Below are positions 1-7,221 of a DNA stretch of 11,645 nucleotides, one piece after another. How positions within the stretch are numbered: the first letter of the stretch is position 1; each line of letters opens with the position of its first letter. The notes under the pieces were generated by a model. That model had not been told where the DNA came from, made no database searches, and saw nothing but the letters and a program-made list of their open reading frames with translations. The stretch is from CAYQPF01 sp964419225. Lineage in GTDB: Bacteria; Cloacimonadota; Cloacimonadia; Cloacimonadales; CAYQPF01. Location: positions 1 through 11,645 of the forward strand of contig CAYQPF010000154.1 of NCBI GenBank assembly GCA_964419225.1, in the 5' to 3' direction. The position numbers and the translations under genes were made by a program.

Positions 1-35
1 TTCTCCACCATTTTAGTAATTTCACATCGTTTCCA

Positions 36-1751
36 TTAAATATAATCATATTTAAAAAATACAGGCGAAAAACCTGTGATATCTATATCATCCCATGCAA
101 CCAAACCACTCTTCACCTGATAAGGTACATTGAAATTGACCATAAAACGGTAATCTTCTGTTTCATCTGCAGGAGGAGTAGCAGTACTTACATCAGCATA
201 TTGTAAATCCCCGGCAATTTCTACCTGAAAAGCATATTCTCCGCCATCTACAGCCTGAACCAAATCCAGATATGTATTGGGAACTTCAGGATTATTGCCG
301 ATAAGAGTCGCTACTCTGACATAGTAATGTCTGGCTTCACCAACAATAAATTCCACATTCCCGGCATTATCTGTATAACCCAGATTATCAAATCTGATCG
401 TACCGGCATCATCCATACCCAGGACAACTCTCGCCCCATCTATTGCCGTTTGCGTGCTGTCACTGACATGAATAATGATAGAGGCTGTCCCTTCTGAATA
501 TCTTTCTGTTACAGGTGTCAGATAACCGTCACTTCTGATTTCAAAAACAGAACCAAACACTTTTCCCCAACCATTTTCATATACTAACGGATGATTATAA
601 TCATTATTTACAGGTTCCCATTGAATCCATTCATTCTCCCAAAACTCGTTCCAGGTATGATCTGTTGACGCAGAAAGAATACTTGTACAAGGGATCAAAG
701 CTGTTCTGGCAGCTGCTGCAGTAAAATCAGCATATTCTCCGCATCTTCCGAAATGTTTCTTGTAGATTCTTAAAGGTTGATGTGGTCTCTCTGCGTTAGA
801 GGTAAAACTCATCACTTGATTGATCCATCCCATTATGGCATGAATTGCATCATCAGTGGCGGTTCTTCTGTCCCAAACAACCTGGCAACTGTCCAAAGCA
901 TCTGACAATACAGGTTCACCTGCATCTCCCTCTTCATAGAGGAATTGACGCCAGAACTTGCCAACAGGAGGATCTACGATATTATTGGCATGAGAAACAT
1001 TACTTTCAACCAAGGACGGATCTACATAACCAGGGATTTCATCTGTTATCTTGGGATGTACAATATACCAATAATAGATATCTCTGGGTACTTCGAATTC
1101 TTCCATTGCACCGGCAGTGTTAATTCTTTTATATTTAGTTGTAGAATAATAGTTGGGATCTGTTGTTGAAGTTCCATAATTCATGATCTGTACATAATTC
1201 AAGTCCGTATCTATAGAATAAATGAAATTAGCATTATCAATGAACAGCTGTGGATTGGCATATTCGGACTCTAAATATACTTTGGAAGAATGGGCAACTG
1301 CAAAAGCGATCTCGTCAATATACGGATCCTGTGCCTGATTGACTAAATTAGCCCAGATTATCTGAAAATCAGGTTCCAATGACTCCAAAACATTCTTCAA
1401 ATCAGCTTTCATCCAGTTAGGTACTTTTTGGATGGCTTGCTCTGCTTCTGCGCAAAGAGTCGGCAAATTATGAAATGAGGTGACTGAGTTTGTACCAGGA
1501 GTAAAATAAAATCCCATATACTCCAAAGGTCGAATCAATCTTGCAAATTTTAAAGAATCAACAGAGATCCATTGATTTCTATCAACTTCAACTGATGCAT
1601 TTTCAGTTACACTAATTGGTCTGCTGATGGGTTGTGCACTTCCCACAACCTGAGTTCCGACCGGATACTCCTTCTGAGTTGTTCCTCTCTGATCTGCCAT
1701 TAAGGCAAGACTCAGCAGCACCAACATAAGAATTAATACACTTTTCTTCAT
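36..1751 (-). CDS. Secreted transglutaminase-like cysteine protease/hydrolase domain protein
   Basis: The 571-residue product starts with a clear signal peptide (basic start, then a Leu-rich core ending near residue 19), so it is exported. Residues ~300-400 match a transglutaminase-like core: catalytic Cys337 in HFGRCGEY and His365 in DHTWNEFW, followed by WEPVN, where Asn382 sits where Asp is usual in this fold. From ~420 onward there is a beta-rich region resembling an Ig-like or carboxypeptidase-regulatory domain (DGARVVLG, then YTDNAGNVEF). The family includes proteases and peptide-crosslinking or amide-hydrolysing enzymes; the substrate cannot be told here. Start choice: AGGAG at 1758-1762 lies 6 nt before ATG and overlaps the TAG of the upstream nucleotidase gene, so the two are probably translated in sequence. 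The C-terminus ends abruptly, and the -1 frame stays open to the window edge, so the gene may be frameshifted. The fold call is good; the biochemical role is open. Confidence 0.82.
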   Translation of the reverse strand: MKKSVLILMLVLLSLALMADQRGTTQKEYPVGTQVVGSAQPISRPISVTENASVEVDRNQWISVDSLKFARLIRPLEYMGFYFTPGTNSVTSFHNLPTLCAEAEQAIQKVPNWMKADLKNVLESLEPDFQIIWANLVNQAQDPYIDEIAFAVAHSSKVYLESEYANPQLFIDNANFIYSIDTDLNYVQIMNYGTSTTDPNYYSTTKYKRINTAGAMEEFEVPRDIYYWYIVHPKITDEIPGYVDPSLVESNVSHANNIVDPPVGKFWRQFLYEEGDAGEPVLSDALDSCQVVWDRRTATDDAIHAIMGWINQVMSFTSNAERPHQPLRIYKKHFGRCGEYADFTAAAARTALIPCTSILSASTDHTWNEFWENEWIQWEPVNNDYNHPLVYENGWGKVFGSVFEIRSDGYLTPVTERYSEGTASIIIHVSDSTQTAIDGARVVLGMDDAGTIRFDNLGYTDNAGNVEFIVGEARHYYVRVATLIGNNPEVPNTYLDLVQAVDGGEYAFQVEIAGDLQYADVSTATPPADETEDYRFMVNFNVPYQVKSGLVAWDDIDITGFSPVFFKYDYI

Positions 1752-1760
1752 AAAGCACTC

Positions 1761-3302
1761 CTATTTTTTTATTATTGTTTGTAATTGTAATTGGATTTTC
1801 CCTTTTAACTCTCCCTTAATATATTGGACCAAAGATTCCCTCTGTACTTCTTCAGTTTCATTAAAAACTATTCCTTCTGAAATGACAGAAAAACCATCCC
1901 CCCCGTCTGCCAGATAGGAATTAGTAGCAAAGCGATACATGTGAGAAGGATCTAATTCTATGCCGGAAATTGTTACTTTTGTTACATTATTATCCTTATC
2001 TAAATATATCTGAACTTCTTTACTGAATTGCAGGTACCCACCTGTTCCAATCTTTTTCTTCATACAATATTCAATGAACTGTTTGATTTTTGCACCTTCC
2101 AAGTCCATTACTACAATACTGTTCGGAAAGGGCAGAATGTTATAAATGTCACTCAGTTTAATTTGCCCTGCAGGTAAATCAGCTCTGATACCGCCTCCAT
2201 TTGTCATAGCAAAATCAAGCTCATCATACCTGGAATACCACATTAAAGCATTTGCAACCAATTGAGCAAGTTCACAATCACCCTTACGCACCAGAGACAT
2301 TTCATATCTCTTGTCTGATGTACCAATCACTTCCCCCATCAACTTATCGATCTGTGTTTTGTAGGGAGTCAACAGAGCTAACAATCCTTTATCTTCAGGA
2401 ATTTTCTCTGCATAATATTTGCCTTTTTCATTGGCATTAATCGGAATACACTCCCACTTTTGGAACTTCGTTTTACCATTATTTACACTGAGTTCCAATT
2501 TTCCTAAATACATTCCCCAACATAAAGCCTGCACTACAGGAATACTGTCACCATCAGCCTGATGCATCCAAATCGGTGCCTTTAAATAGGTATGAGAATG
2601 CCCGTCAATTACCGCATCAATTTCAGGTACTTCTTTAGCGACTCTTAAAGATCCATATGTAAGTGTGTCTCCTCCATCGTATATTCCCAGATGAGTCAAA
2701 GCAATTATCAAATCCGTTTTATCTTTGATTAAAGCAACACATTCTTTCGCAGCTTTCACTTCATCCTGGAAAATTAACTGTTCTGCTGTATTCTTAGGAG
2801 CAGAATATTTGGCAGAATTTGTCGTCAAACCAATAATACCTACTCTCAAACCGTTGGGCATTGTTTTTATAATGTAGGGTAATCCCATTGGTTTGTTATT
2901 TACATTTGAAATATTGGCACAAAGAATGGGAAATTGCAGCATCATTTTTTGTTTATCAAGCCTGTCTAAACTATGGTAGAATTCATGATTACCCAGAGTC
3001 ATGGCATCATAACCAATAAGATTATACCCTTTGATGTCCGGTTCTGCTTCGAAATTATCAGATTCAACCAATCCGTCATTGATATCTCCGGCATCTAAAA
3101 CGAGCACGTTGGGGTTATCTTTTCTGATTTGATCGATCAAAATCTTTCTTGCAGGTAATCCACCACCAGGCAAATCTGTGCAGGGATAAGCCAAAGGCCG
3201 TCCATGATGATCGTTAGTATGCAGAATAATTAGAGAATTGTTACCAAATAATCCGACAATTATGAATAAAGAAAAAAACAGCAAAATTAGCTTCTTAATC
3301 AT
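1761..3302 (-). CDS. Secreted 5'-nucleotidase/2',3'-cyclic phosphodiesterase family metallophosphoesterase (UshA-like)
   Basis: At 513 residues this is the usual length of the UshA/YfkN-core family, which releases phosphate from extracytoplasmic nucleotides using two metal ions. A signal peptide covers residues ~1-20. The N-terminal metallophosphoesterase domain shows the metal-ligand motifs in order: HTNDHHG (D31, H33), DAGDINDG (D73), LGNHEF (N105, H106), LTHLG and DGHSH. The C-terminal nucleotidase domain shows NGGGIRADLPAG and the nucleoside-binding-type segment NSYLADGGDGF. There is no LPXTG or other wall anchor, so a free periplasmic enzyme is likely. The start is supported by a purine-rich AAAGGGGGA site just upstream (3306-3314). 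It is the first gene of a two-gene operon with the transglutaminase-like gene, only 9 nt away. Likely job: nucleotide salvage or phosphate scavenging. Exact specificity (5'-nucleotidase, cyclic phosphodiesterase, UDP-sugar hydrolase) cannot be read from the sequence. Confidence 0.9.
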   Translation of the reverse strand: MIKKLILLFFSLFIIVGLFGNNSLIILHTNDHHGRPLAYPCTDLPGGGLPARKILIDQIRKDNPNVLVLDAGDINDGLVESDNFEAEPDIKGYNLIGYDAMTLGNHEFYHSLDRLDKQKMMLQFPILCANISNVNNKPMGLPYIIKTMPNGLRVGIIGLTTNSAKYSAPKNTAEQLIFQDEVKAAKECVALIKDKTDLIIALTHLGIYDGGDTLTYGSLRVAKEVPEIDAVIDGHSHTYLKAPIWMHQADGDSIPVVQALCWGMYLGKLELSVNNGKTKFQKWECIPINANEKGKYYAEKIPEDKGLLALLTPYKTQIDKLMGEVIGTSDKRYEMSLVRKGDCELAQLVANALMWYSRYDELDFAMTNGGGIRADLPAGQIKLSDIYNILPFPNSIVVMDLEGAKIKQFIEYCMKKKIGTGGYLQFSKEVQIYLDKDNNVTKVTISGIELDPSHMYRFATNSYLADGGDGFSVISEGIVFNETEEVQRESLVQYIKGELKGKIQLQLQTIIKK

Positions 3303-3322
3303 AGTTCCCCCTTTGAATAATT

Positions 3323-3351
3323 ATAATTGTATTTTGCTGTATGAGCGTCAA
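3323..3351 (-). promoter_or_regulatory. Candidate sigma-70 type promoter for the nucleotidase operon
   Basis: On the minus strand, TTGACG (3346-3351, 5/6 of the -35 consensus) is followed after 17 nt by AATTAT (3323-3328), overlapped by a better TATAAT (3320-3325) and a TACAAT (3326-3331) at poorer spacings of 20 and 14 nt. Transcription would begin only about 10-20 nt before the ATG. The boxes are suggestive, but the region is AT-rich and the -10 box is ambiguous. Confidence 0.35.
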
Positions 3352-3421
3352 GCTGAAAATTTACTTCTTTTATTAATTTTAATTGCCCAAAAAACAGGTT
3401 GCAACTATTTTAGTTCTTAGA

Positions 3422-3448
3422 TAATTTGAAACAAGTAAAGGCTGATAG
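3422..3448 (+). promoter_or_regulatory. Weak sigma-28 (FliA)-like promoter candidate upstream of flhB
   Basis: TAATTTGA (3422-3429), then 11 nt, then GCTGATAG (3441-3448) has the spacing of the sigma-28 consensus TAAAGTTT-N11-GCCGATAA, with 4/8 and 6/8 matches. The start of transcription would fall near 3454, giving a leader of ~60 nt. On its own the match is weak. It is listed because a far better match with identical spacing precedes flhA. Confidence 0.3.
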
Positions 3449-3463
3449 AATTCTGTCCTTTAC

Positions 3464-3478
3464 GCAGCAATTTGCTGC
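3464..3478. repeat. Perfect 7-bp inverted repeat in the flhB leader
   Basis: GCAGCAA and TTGCTGC flank a single T. The dyad lies 38 nt before the flhB start codon. It could be an operator or an mRNA hairpin. It is not followed by a T-run, so it is not a simple terminator. Confidence 0.5.
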
Positions 3479-3516
3479 ACTTATTGTGAGCAAAAACAAA
3501 ATAGGCATAGGAGTTT

Positions 3517-4566
3517 ATGGCAGAAGATTCCGAAAAGACCGAAGCCCCGACCTCGAAAAGGTTGGGTGAGGCGAGAAACAAGGGCGATGTTGCCCGTAGT
3601 CACGAAGTGGATACGGCATTTTTTCTCTTGTGTGTATTCCTGCTATTCAATGTAGCCGGCGGATTTCTGATGGACCAGATGAAACTTGTTGTATCGGGTG
3701 GATTTAAACACATTAATTATGATCTTACAGTTCTTAGCACCCAAACCTTGTTTATGGAATACCTTGTCCGCTTTTTCTATATATTTGGCCCAATTGCTCT
3801 GGTAATGCTCTTTATTTCTTTTTTTTCCTCGTATATTCAGGTAGGCTGGATCTTTACCACTGAAGAACTGAAGATGAACTGGAATGCCCTGTTTAATCCC
3901 AAGGGGTTTCTCAATCTTGTTTCCATAGAATCATTCAAAAATCTGGCGAAAGGACTAGTCAAATTAAGTGTCGTCAGTTTTATAATTTATCTGACAATCA
4001 AAAAGGATTTATCTAATTTTATGGGATTGGTGGATCTAAGTGTTTTACAAATATTTGAATTTACGGGCAGGATTATTTTAAAGATTATCAGCAATATCCT
4101 CTACATCTACATTTTGATAGCTTTGGGTGATTTTTTCTGGACTAAATACCTGTATATAAAAAAGCTTAAAATGTCCAAAACAGAAGTCAAGGATGAATTT
4201 CGCCAAATGGAAGGTGATCCACTTGTTAAACACAAGATCCGTTCTCTGATGATGGAAGAGTCAGCAAAACGAATGATGAAAAAAGTTCCCCTCGCTGATG
4301 TTGTGATCACCAATCCTGTTCATTTAGCGATTGCTATTCAGTATAAACAGGAAGAACAGGATGCTCCTATCGTCCTCGCCAAAGGAAAAGATCTGGTAGC
4401 AGAAAAAATTAAAGAAATTGCACGCGAACATAATATTCCCATCATCGAAGATAAACCTCTCGCCAGACTCCTCTACCAAAAGTGTGAAATAGGAGAGGAA
4501 ATCGCCGTAGAATTGTATGGTGCTGTTGCTGAAATTCTTGCTTATATTTTTAAAAATAAAAAATAG
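3517..4566 (+). CDS. flhB: Flagellar type III export switch protein FlhB
   Basis: FlhB sits in the cytoplasmic membrane at the flagellar export gate. It switches secretion from rod/hook to filament substrates after self-cleavage of its cytoplasmic domain. The 349-residue length is normal. Seen in order: the N-terminal family signature (EKTEAPTSKRLGEARNKGDVARS); four hydrophobic segments at about 33-52, 85-108, 147-163 and 184-205; the linker signature MSKTEVKDEFRQMEGDP; then the cytoplasmic domain with the cleavage loop at N266-P267-V268-H269. The family motif is NPTH; here Thr is Val. FlhB rather than a virulence YscU homologue is supported by flhA lying directly downstream. AGGAG at 3509-3513 is only 3 nt from the ATG, which is short, but the N-terminal signature begins right after this Met. 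The usual partners fliP, fliQ and fliR are not upstream; an unrelated divergent operon is there instead. Confidence 0.97.
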   Translation: MAEDSEKTEAPTSKRLGEARNKGDVARSHEVDTAFFLLCVFLLFNVAGGFLMDQMKLVVSGGFKHINYDLTVLSTQTLFMEYLVRFFYIFGPIALVMLFISFFSSYIQVGWIFTTEELKMNWNALFNPKGFLNLVSIESFKNLAKGLVKLSVVSFIIYLTIKKDLSNFMGLVDLSVLQIFEFTGRIILKIISNILYIYILIALGDFFWTKYLYIKKLKMSKTEVKDEFRQMEGDPLVKHKIRSLMMEESAKRMMKKVPLADVVITNPVHLAIAIQYKQEEQDAPIVLAKGKDLVAEKIKEIAREHNIPIIEDKPLARLLYQKCEIGEEIAVELYGAVAEILAYIFKNKK

Positions 4567-4600
4567 ATTGATTTTTATTCATAAGATATTATTTTTTGTT

Positions 4601-4627
4601 TTTAGTTAGGATGATCTTTGCCGATAA
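4601..4627 (+). promoter_or_regulatory. Sigma-28 (FliA)-type promoter before flhA
   Basis: GCCGATAA (4620-4627) is an exact 8/8 match to the sigma-28 -10 element. Exactly 11 nt upstream is TTTAGTTA (4601-4608), 5/8 to the -35 TAAAGTTT. Initiation would fall near 4634, leaving the ribosome binding site (4642-4647) and ATG (4653) correctly placed in a leader of ~20 nt. The -10 box overlaps an inverted repeat, CCGATA-ATAA-TATCGG (4621-4636), which could be part of the signal or an overlapping operator. Confidence 0.6.
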
Positions 4628-4636
4628 TAATATCGG
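4621..4636. repeat. Inverted repeat between flhB and flhA
   Basis: CCGATA and TATCGG form a perfect 6-bp dyad with an ATAA loop. It ends 5 nt before the flhA Shine-Dalgarno sequence and overlaps the GCCGATAA box. There is no T-run after it, so it is not a terminator. In an flhB-flhA read-through transcript it would make a small hairpin beside the ribosome binding site. Confidence 0.55.
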
Positions 4637-4652
4637 ATAAGAAGGAGATTTA

Positions 4653-6746
4653 ATGCCAAGACAGGAGAATGTTCTTTTAAAAGAAATCGGAATGAGAAGC
4701 GATATGTTTATCGGTATCGGTATTATTGTCATTCTCATTATTCTACTTGTTCCACTTCCGCTCTTCCTCATAGATTTCTTTATTGTTATCTCGTTTATGT
4801 TAGGTTTTATTATCCTCCTGGCTCCACTTTATCTTTTAAAACCTATAGAATTCTCTGTTTATCCTGGATTACTCCTCATTGTCACCCTTTTCCGGCTTGC
4901 CCTGAATGTGGCCACAGCCCGTGTTATCCTCTCCAAAGGAGAAGCGGGGCATATTATCGAAACCTTCGGTACTTTTATGATCCGGGGTAATTATGTTGTC
5001 GGTATTATTATCTTCATTATCCTCTTTATCATCAACTTTATGGTCGTGATCAAAGGTTCCGGCCGTGTGGCCGAAGTTGCCGCCAGATTCACTTTGGATG
5101 CTATGCCTGGTAAACAGATGTCTATCGACGCCGATTTAAACAATGGGGTTATTACTGATGCAGAAGCCAGAATCAGACGTGATGAAATCAGAAGAGAAGC
5201 CGACTTCTACGGTTCTATGGACGGTGCATCCAAATTCGTCAGCGGTGACGCGATGGCCGGGATCCTTATTCTTTTCATCAATATTATCGGTGGAATCCTG
5301 ATCGGTGTTCTCCAAATGAAAATGCCTATCGCTGAAGCTGCCAACAGATTCACCATCTTAACTATCGGTGACGGTCTCGTCGCTCAGATTCCCGGTCTGC
5401 TCATTTCTGTTTCTGCAGGTCTTATTGTTACCCGTGCAGGTACTTCGTCCAACCTGGGTACTGAAGTCGTCACACAGCTTTTCAAAGAACCAAAGATCCT
5501 CTATGTTGTAGCTGTTATTCTTGTTCTGTTCGGTTTTATCCCCGGAATGCCCTGGTATATTTTTATGCCGGCAGGTGCTGCTCTCGCCTACTTCGGTTTG
5601 GTTATTAAGCAATCTCCGTTTGTAGATATTTTGACGGATCATGAAAAACAACTCGCCGAAAAAGAAAATGAGGCAATACATACTCCTACCGCAGAAGAAT
5701 CAACAAAAGAGGTTACCGCTTATCTGCAGGTTGATCCTCTGGAATTGGAAATCGGTTATAGTCTTATCAGTCTGGTTGACGAAAACCAGAAAGGTGATCT
5801 ACTGGACAGAATCTCCAGTCTGCGTAAACAAATAGCTCTCGATGTCGGAATTCTTGTCCCCCCTATCAGAGTCAGAGATAATATTTCACTCGTACCTAAT
5901 CAGTATGTGATTAAGATCAGAGGTGAAGAAATAGCCTCCAGTGAATGCCTGATCAACCACTATCTTGCACTTGATCCCGGTACTGTCGAAAAACCTATCA
6001 AAGGTATGGCAACTAAGGAACCTGCTTTCGGCTTACCAGCTATCTGGATCGGAGAAGATAAAAGAGAAATGGCAGAAATGCATGGCTATACTGTTATTGA
6101 ACCTGCTGCGATGATCGCGACACATCTCTCCGAAATCATCAAGAACAATGCAGACATGATCATTACCCGCCAGGATATCCAAAAACTCCTCGATAATGTC
6201 AAAAAAGAAAACGATGCTGTCGTCAGTGAATTGGTGCCACATCTCCTGTCTGTGGGGAATGTGGAAAAAATCATTAAAAACCTTCTGCACGAAAATATTC
6301 CTATCAGAGATATGGTCACCATTCTGGAAACTCTCGCCGATTATGCACCAGCCACCAGAGATATTGAAACTCTCACCGAATACACACGCTTTGCCCTGGC
6401 CAGAACTATCGCCAAAAAATTCGTCTCCGCTGATGGTGTAGTTTACGGGATCACCCTCTCAACTAAACTCGAACAACTTATTACAGACATAGTCTCCCAA
6501 ATCCGGCAAAAGAACTTCGCTGCTTCTATTCCCCCGGAAATTGTCGGCTCTATATATACTGATCTCCAGCAGGCTGTTGCAGAAATGCATAAACAGGGTC
6601 TCCAAGCTGTTGTCATCATCTCCCCTACTATCAGAGCTTATTTTAAACGCCTGATCGAGCCATCTTTGCCCAATCTCCCGGTTATCTCCTACAACGAGAT
6701 CCCTACCCACATCCCTATCCAATCGCATCTGTCGATAGATTTCTAG
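4653..6746 (+). CDS. flhA: Flagellar type III export gate protein FlhA
   Basis: FlhA is the nonameric membrane export-gate protein that uses proton flow and docks chaperone-substrate complexes through its cytoplasmic ring. At 697 residues it has the full family length. The N-terminal half (~1-330) holds about eight hydrophobic segments and the family signature around residues 149-190: MPGKQMSIDADLNNG, then EARIRRDEIRREADFYGSMDGASKFV. A charged linker (~335-355) leads to the C-terminal cytoplasmic domain, beginning near YLQVDPLELEIGYSL and continuing through the conserved GILVPPIRVRDN segment to the end. The start is well supported: AAGGAG (4642-4647) is 5 nt from the ATG. It lies 86 nt after flhB with its own sigma-28-like promoter. 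No flhF or fleN/flhG follows; the 3' side is a short-repeat array and a converging tRNA gene. Confidence 0.98.
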   Translation: MPRQENVLLKEIGMRSDMFIGIGIIVILIILLVPLPLFLIDFFIVISFMLGFIILLAPLYLLKPIEFSVYPGLLLIVTLFRLALNVATARVILSKGEAGHIIETFGTFMIRGNYVVGIIIFIILFIINFMVVIKGSGRVAEVAARFTLDAMPGKQMSIDADLNNGVITDAEARIRRDEIRREADFYGSMDGASKFVSGDAMAGILILFINIIGGILIGVLQMKMPIAEAANRFTILTIGDGLVAQIPGLLISVSAGLIVTRAGTSSNLGTEVVTQLFKEPKILYVVAVILVLFGFIPGMPWYIFMPAGAALAYFGLVIKQSPFVDILTDHEKQLAEKENEAIHTPTAEESTKEVTAYLQVDPLELEIGYSLISLVDENQKGDLLDRISSLRKQIALDVGILVPPIRVRDNISLVPNQYVIKIRGEEIASSECLINHYLALDPGTVEKPIKGMATKEPAFGLPAIWIGEDKREMAEMHGYTVIEPAAMIATHLSEIIKNNADMIITRQDIQKLLDNVKKENDAVVSELVPHLLSVGNVEKIIKNLLHENIPIRDMVTILETLADYAPATRDIETLTEYTRFALARTIAKKFVSADGVVYGITLSTKLEQLITDIVSQIRQKNFAASIPPEIVGSIYTDLQQAVAEMHKQGLQAVVIISPTIRAYFKRLIEPSLPNLPVISYNEIPTHIPIQSHLSIDF

Positions 6747-6750
6747 GATT

Positions 6751-6784
6751 AGGTGTCAGGTGCCAGTAATTAGGTGTCAGTAGG
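6751..6784 (+). repeat. Phased heptamer array after flhA
   Basis: Starting 4 nt after the flhA stop are units in exact 7-nt phase: AGGTGTC, AGGTGCC, AGTAATT, AGGTGTC, AGTAGG. Two units are identical and one differs by a single base. It is one of three such arrays in the window, all just downstream of genes. Confidence 0.6.
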
Positions 6785-6877
6785 AGAGAAATGGAATTGC
6801 ACAACTCCTAGTATAACAAATAGATCCAGACAATCTAAGTCAATTACAATAATGCTTGTGTCAATGATTTTTCATAT

Positions 6878-7013
6878 TGTAAACGAATTACACATACCTC
6901 GATAATGACTAAATATCTATCTAAATATGAACATATTTTAAATGTAAACAAAGATTACAATTTTACTCTAAGTACTTAGTGGATGCGATTTAGCTACTGT
7001 AAACGGTGATTCC
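6878..7013. repeat. Three TGTAAAC-led motifs, two with TGTAA/TTACA dyads
   Basis: TGTAAAC occurs at 6878, 6943 and 6998. The first two form dyads TGTAA-N5-TTACA (6878-6892) and TGTAA-N7-TTACA (6943-6959). The third is followed by ATTCC instead. They lie in the AT-rich gap between flhA and tRNA-Ala, where no gene is visible. They could be protein-binding sites or chance in AT-rich DNA. Confidence 0.3.
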
Positions 7014-7025
7014 GGGACAAAAAAA

Positions 7026-7101
7026 TGGTGGAGCATAGCGGGATCGAACCGCTGACCTCTTGACTGCCAGTCAAGCGCTCTCCCAGCTGAGCTAATGCCC
7101 C
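7026..7101 (-). tRNA. tRNA-Ala (anticodon GGC)
   Basis: The minus strand folds into a full 76-nt cloverleaf: acceptor GGGGCAT/ATGCTCC, D stem GCTC/GAGC, anticodon stem CTTGA/TCAAG around loop CTGGCAG, T stem AGCGG/CCGCT with TTCGATC, discriminator A and an encoded CCA. The anticodon GGC lies at 7066-7068. The acceptor has a G3:U70 pair, the alanine identity element, which confirms the assignment. It reads Ala GCC/GCU codons. The CCA is followed directly by a run of seven T on the transcribed strand (7019-7025). Confidence 0.97.
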
Positions 7102-7110
7102 ACACATTTC

Positions 7111-7139
7111 TTTATTTAAAAAGTCCGACTTTTTGTCAA
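7111..7139 (-). promoter_or_regulatory. Candidate promoter of tRNA-Ala
   Basis: On the minus strand, a perfect -35 TTGACA (7134-7139) is followed after 17 nt by AATAAA (7111-7116, 4/6 of TATAAT). Initiation would fall only a few nt before the mature tRNA 5' end at 7101. The spacer contains the palindrome AAAAAGTC-C-GACTTTTT (7118-7134). Confidence 0.45.
7118..7134. repeat. Perfect 8-bp palindrome in the tRNA-Ala promoter spacer
   Basis: AAAAAGTC and GACTTTTT flank one C. The dyad fills the gap between the -35 and -10 boxes. It could be an operator, or a weak bidirectional terminator (A-tract, short stem, T-tract) insulating the tRNA from the DUF2147 gene upstream. Confidence 0.45.
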
Positions 7140-7192
7140 ATATTTTTTCTTAACCGGCTCAACTAAAGCAGTTTCTTTATTTCCCTTCTCTT

Positions 7193-7220
7193 ACTGCCCA
7201 CTGCCCACTGCCTACTGCCA
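7193..7220 (-). repeat. Phased heptamer array after the DUF2147 gene
   Basis: Four heptamers in exact register on the plus strand: ACTGCCC, ACTGCCC, ACTGCCT, ACTGCCA. The array starts 1 nt downstream of the DUF2147 stop codon on the minus strand. Confidence 0.75.
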
Positions 7221-7221
7221 A

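Noticed and set aside
61..77. ACAGG...CCTGT hairpin near the left edge as a terminator
   Set aside because: It is within the coding frame of the transglutaminase-like gene, 25-40 nt before its stop, with only a 5-bp stem; it is probably incidental.
297..304. A second GCCGATAA box on the plus strand
   Set aside because: It lies inside the transglutaminase-like gene, antisense, and the 8 bases at the proper -35 spacing (TGGGAACT) do not resemble TAAAGTTT. It also shows that the 8-mer alone can arise by chance, which lowers the weight of the flhA site slightly.
2921..2960. TTGGCAC on the plus strand as a sigma-54 box
   Set aside because: The correctly spaced -12 position does not read TTGC, and it is inside the nucleotidase gene.
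5358..5681. 107-codon minus-strand ORF within flhA
   Set aside because: It is antisense to a strongly conserved flhA region whose frame is certain; no ribosome binding site or family signal.
6781..6810. TAGGAG...CTCCTA stem as the flhA terminator
   Set aside because: The stem is 6 bp with an 18-nt loop and no T-run; no convincing terminator is visible after flhA.
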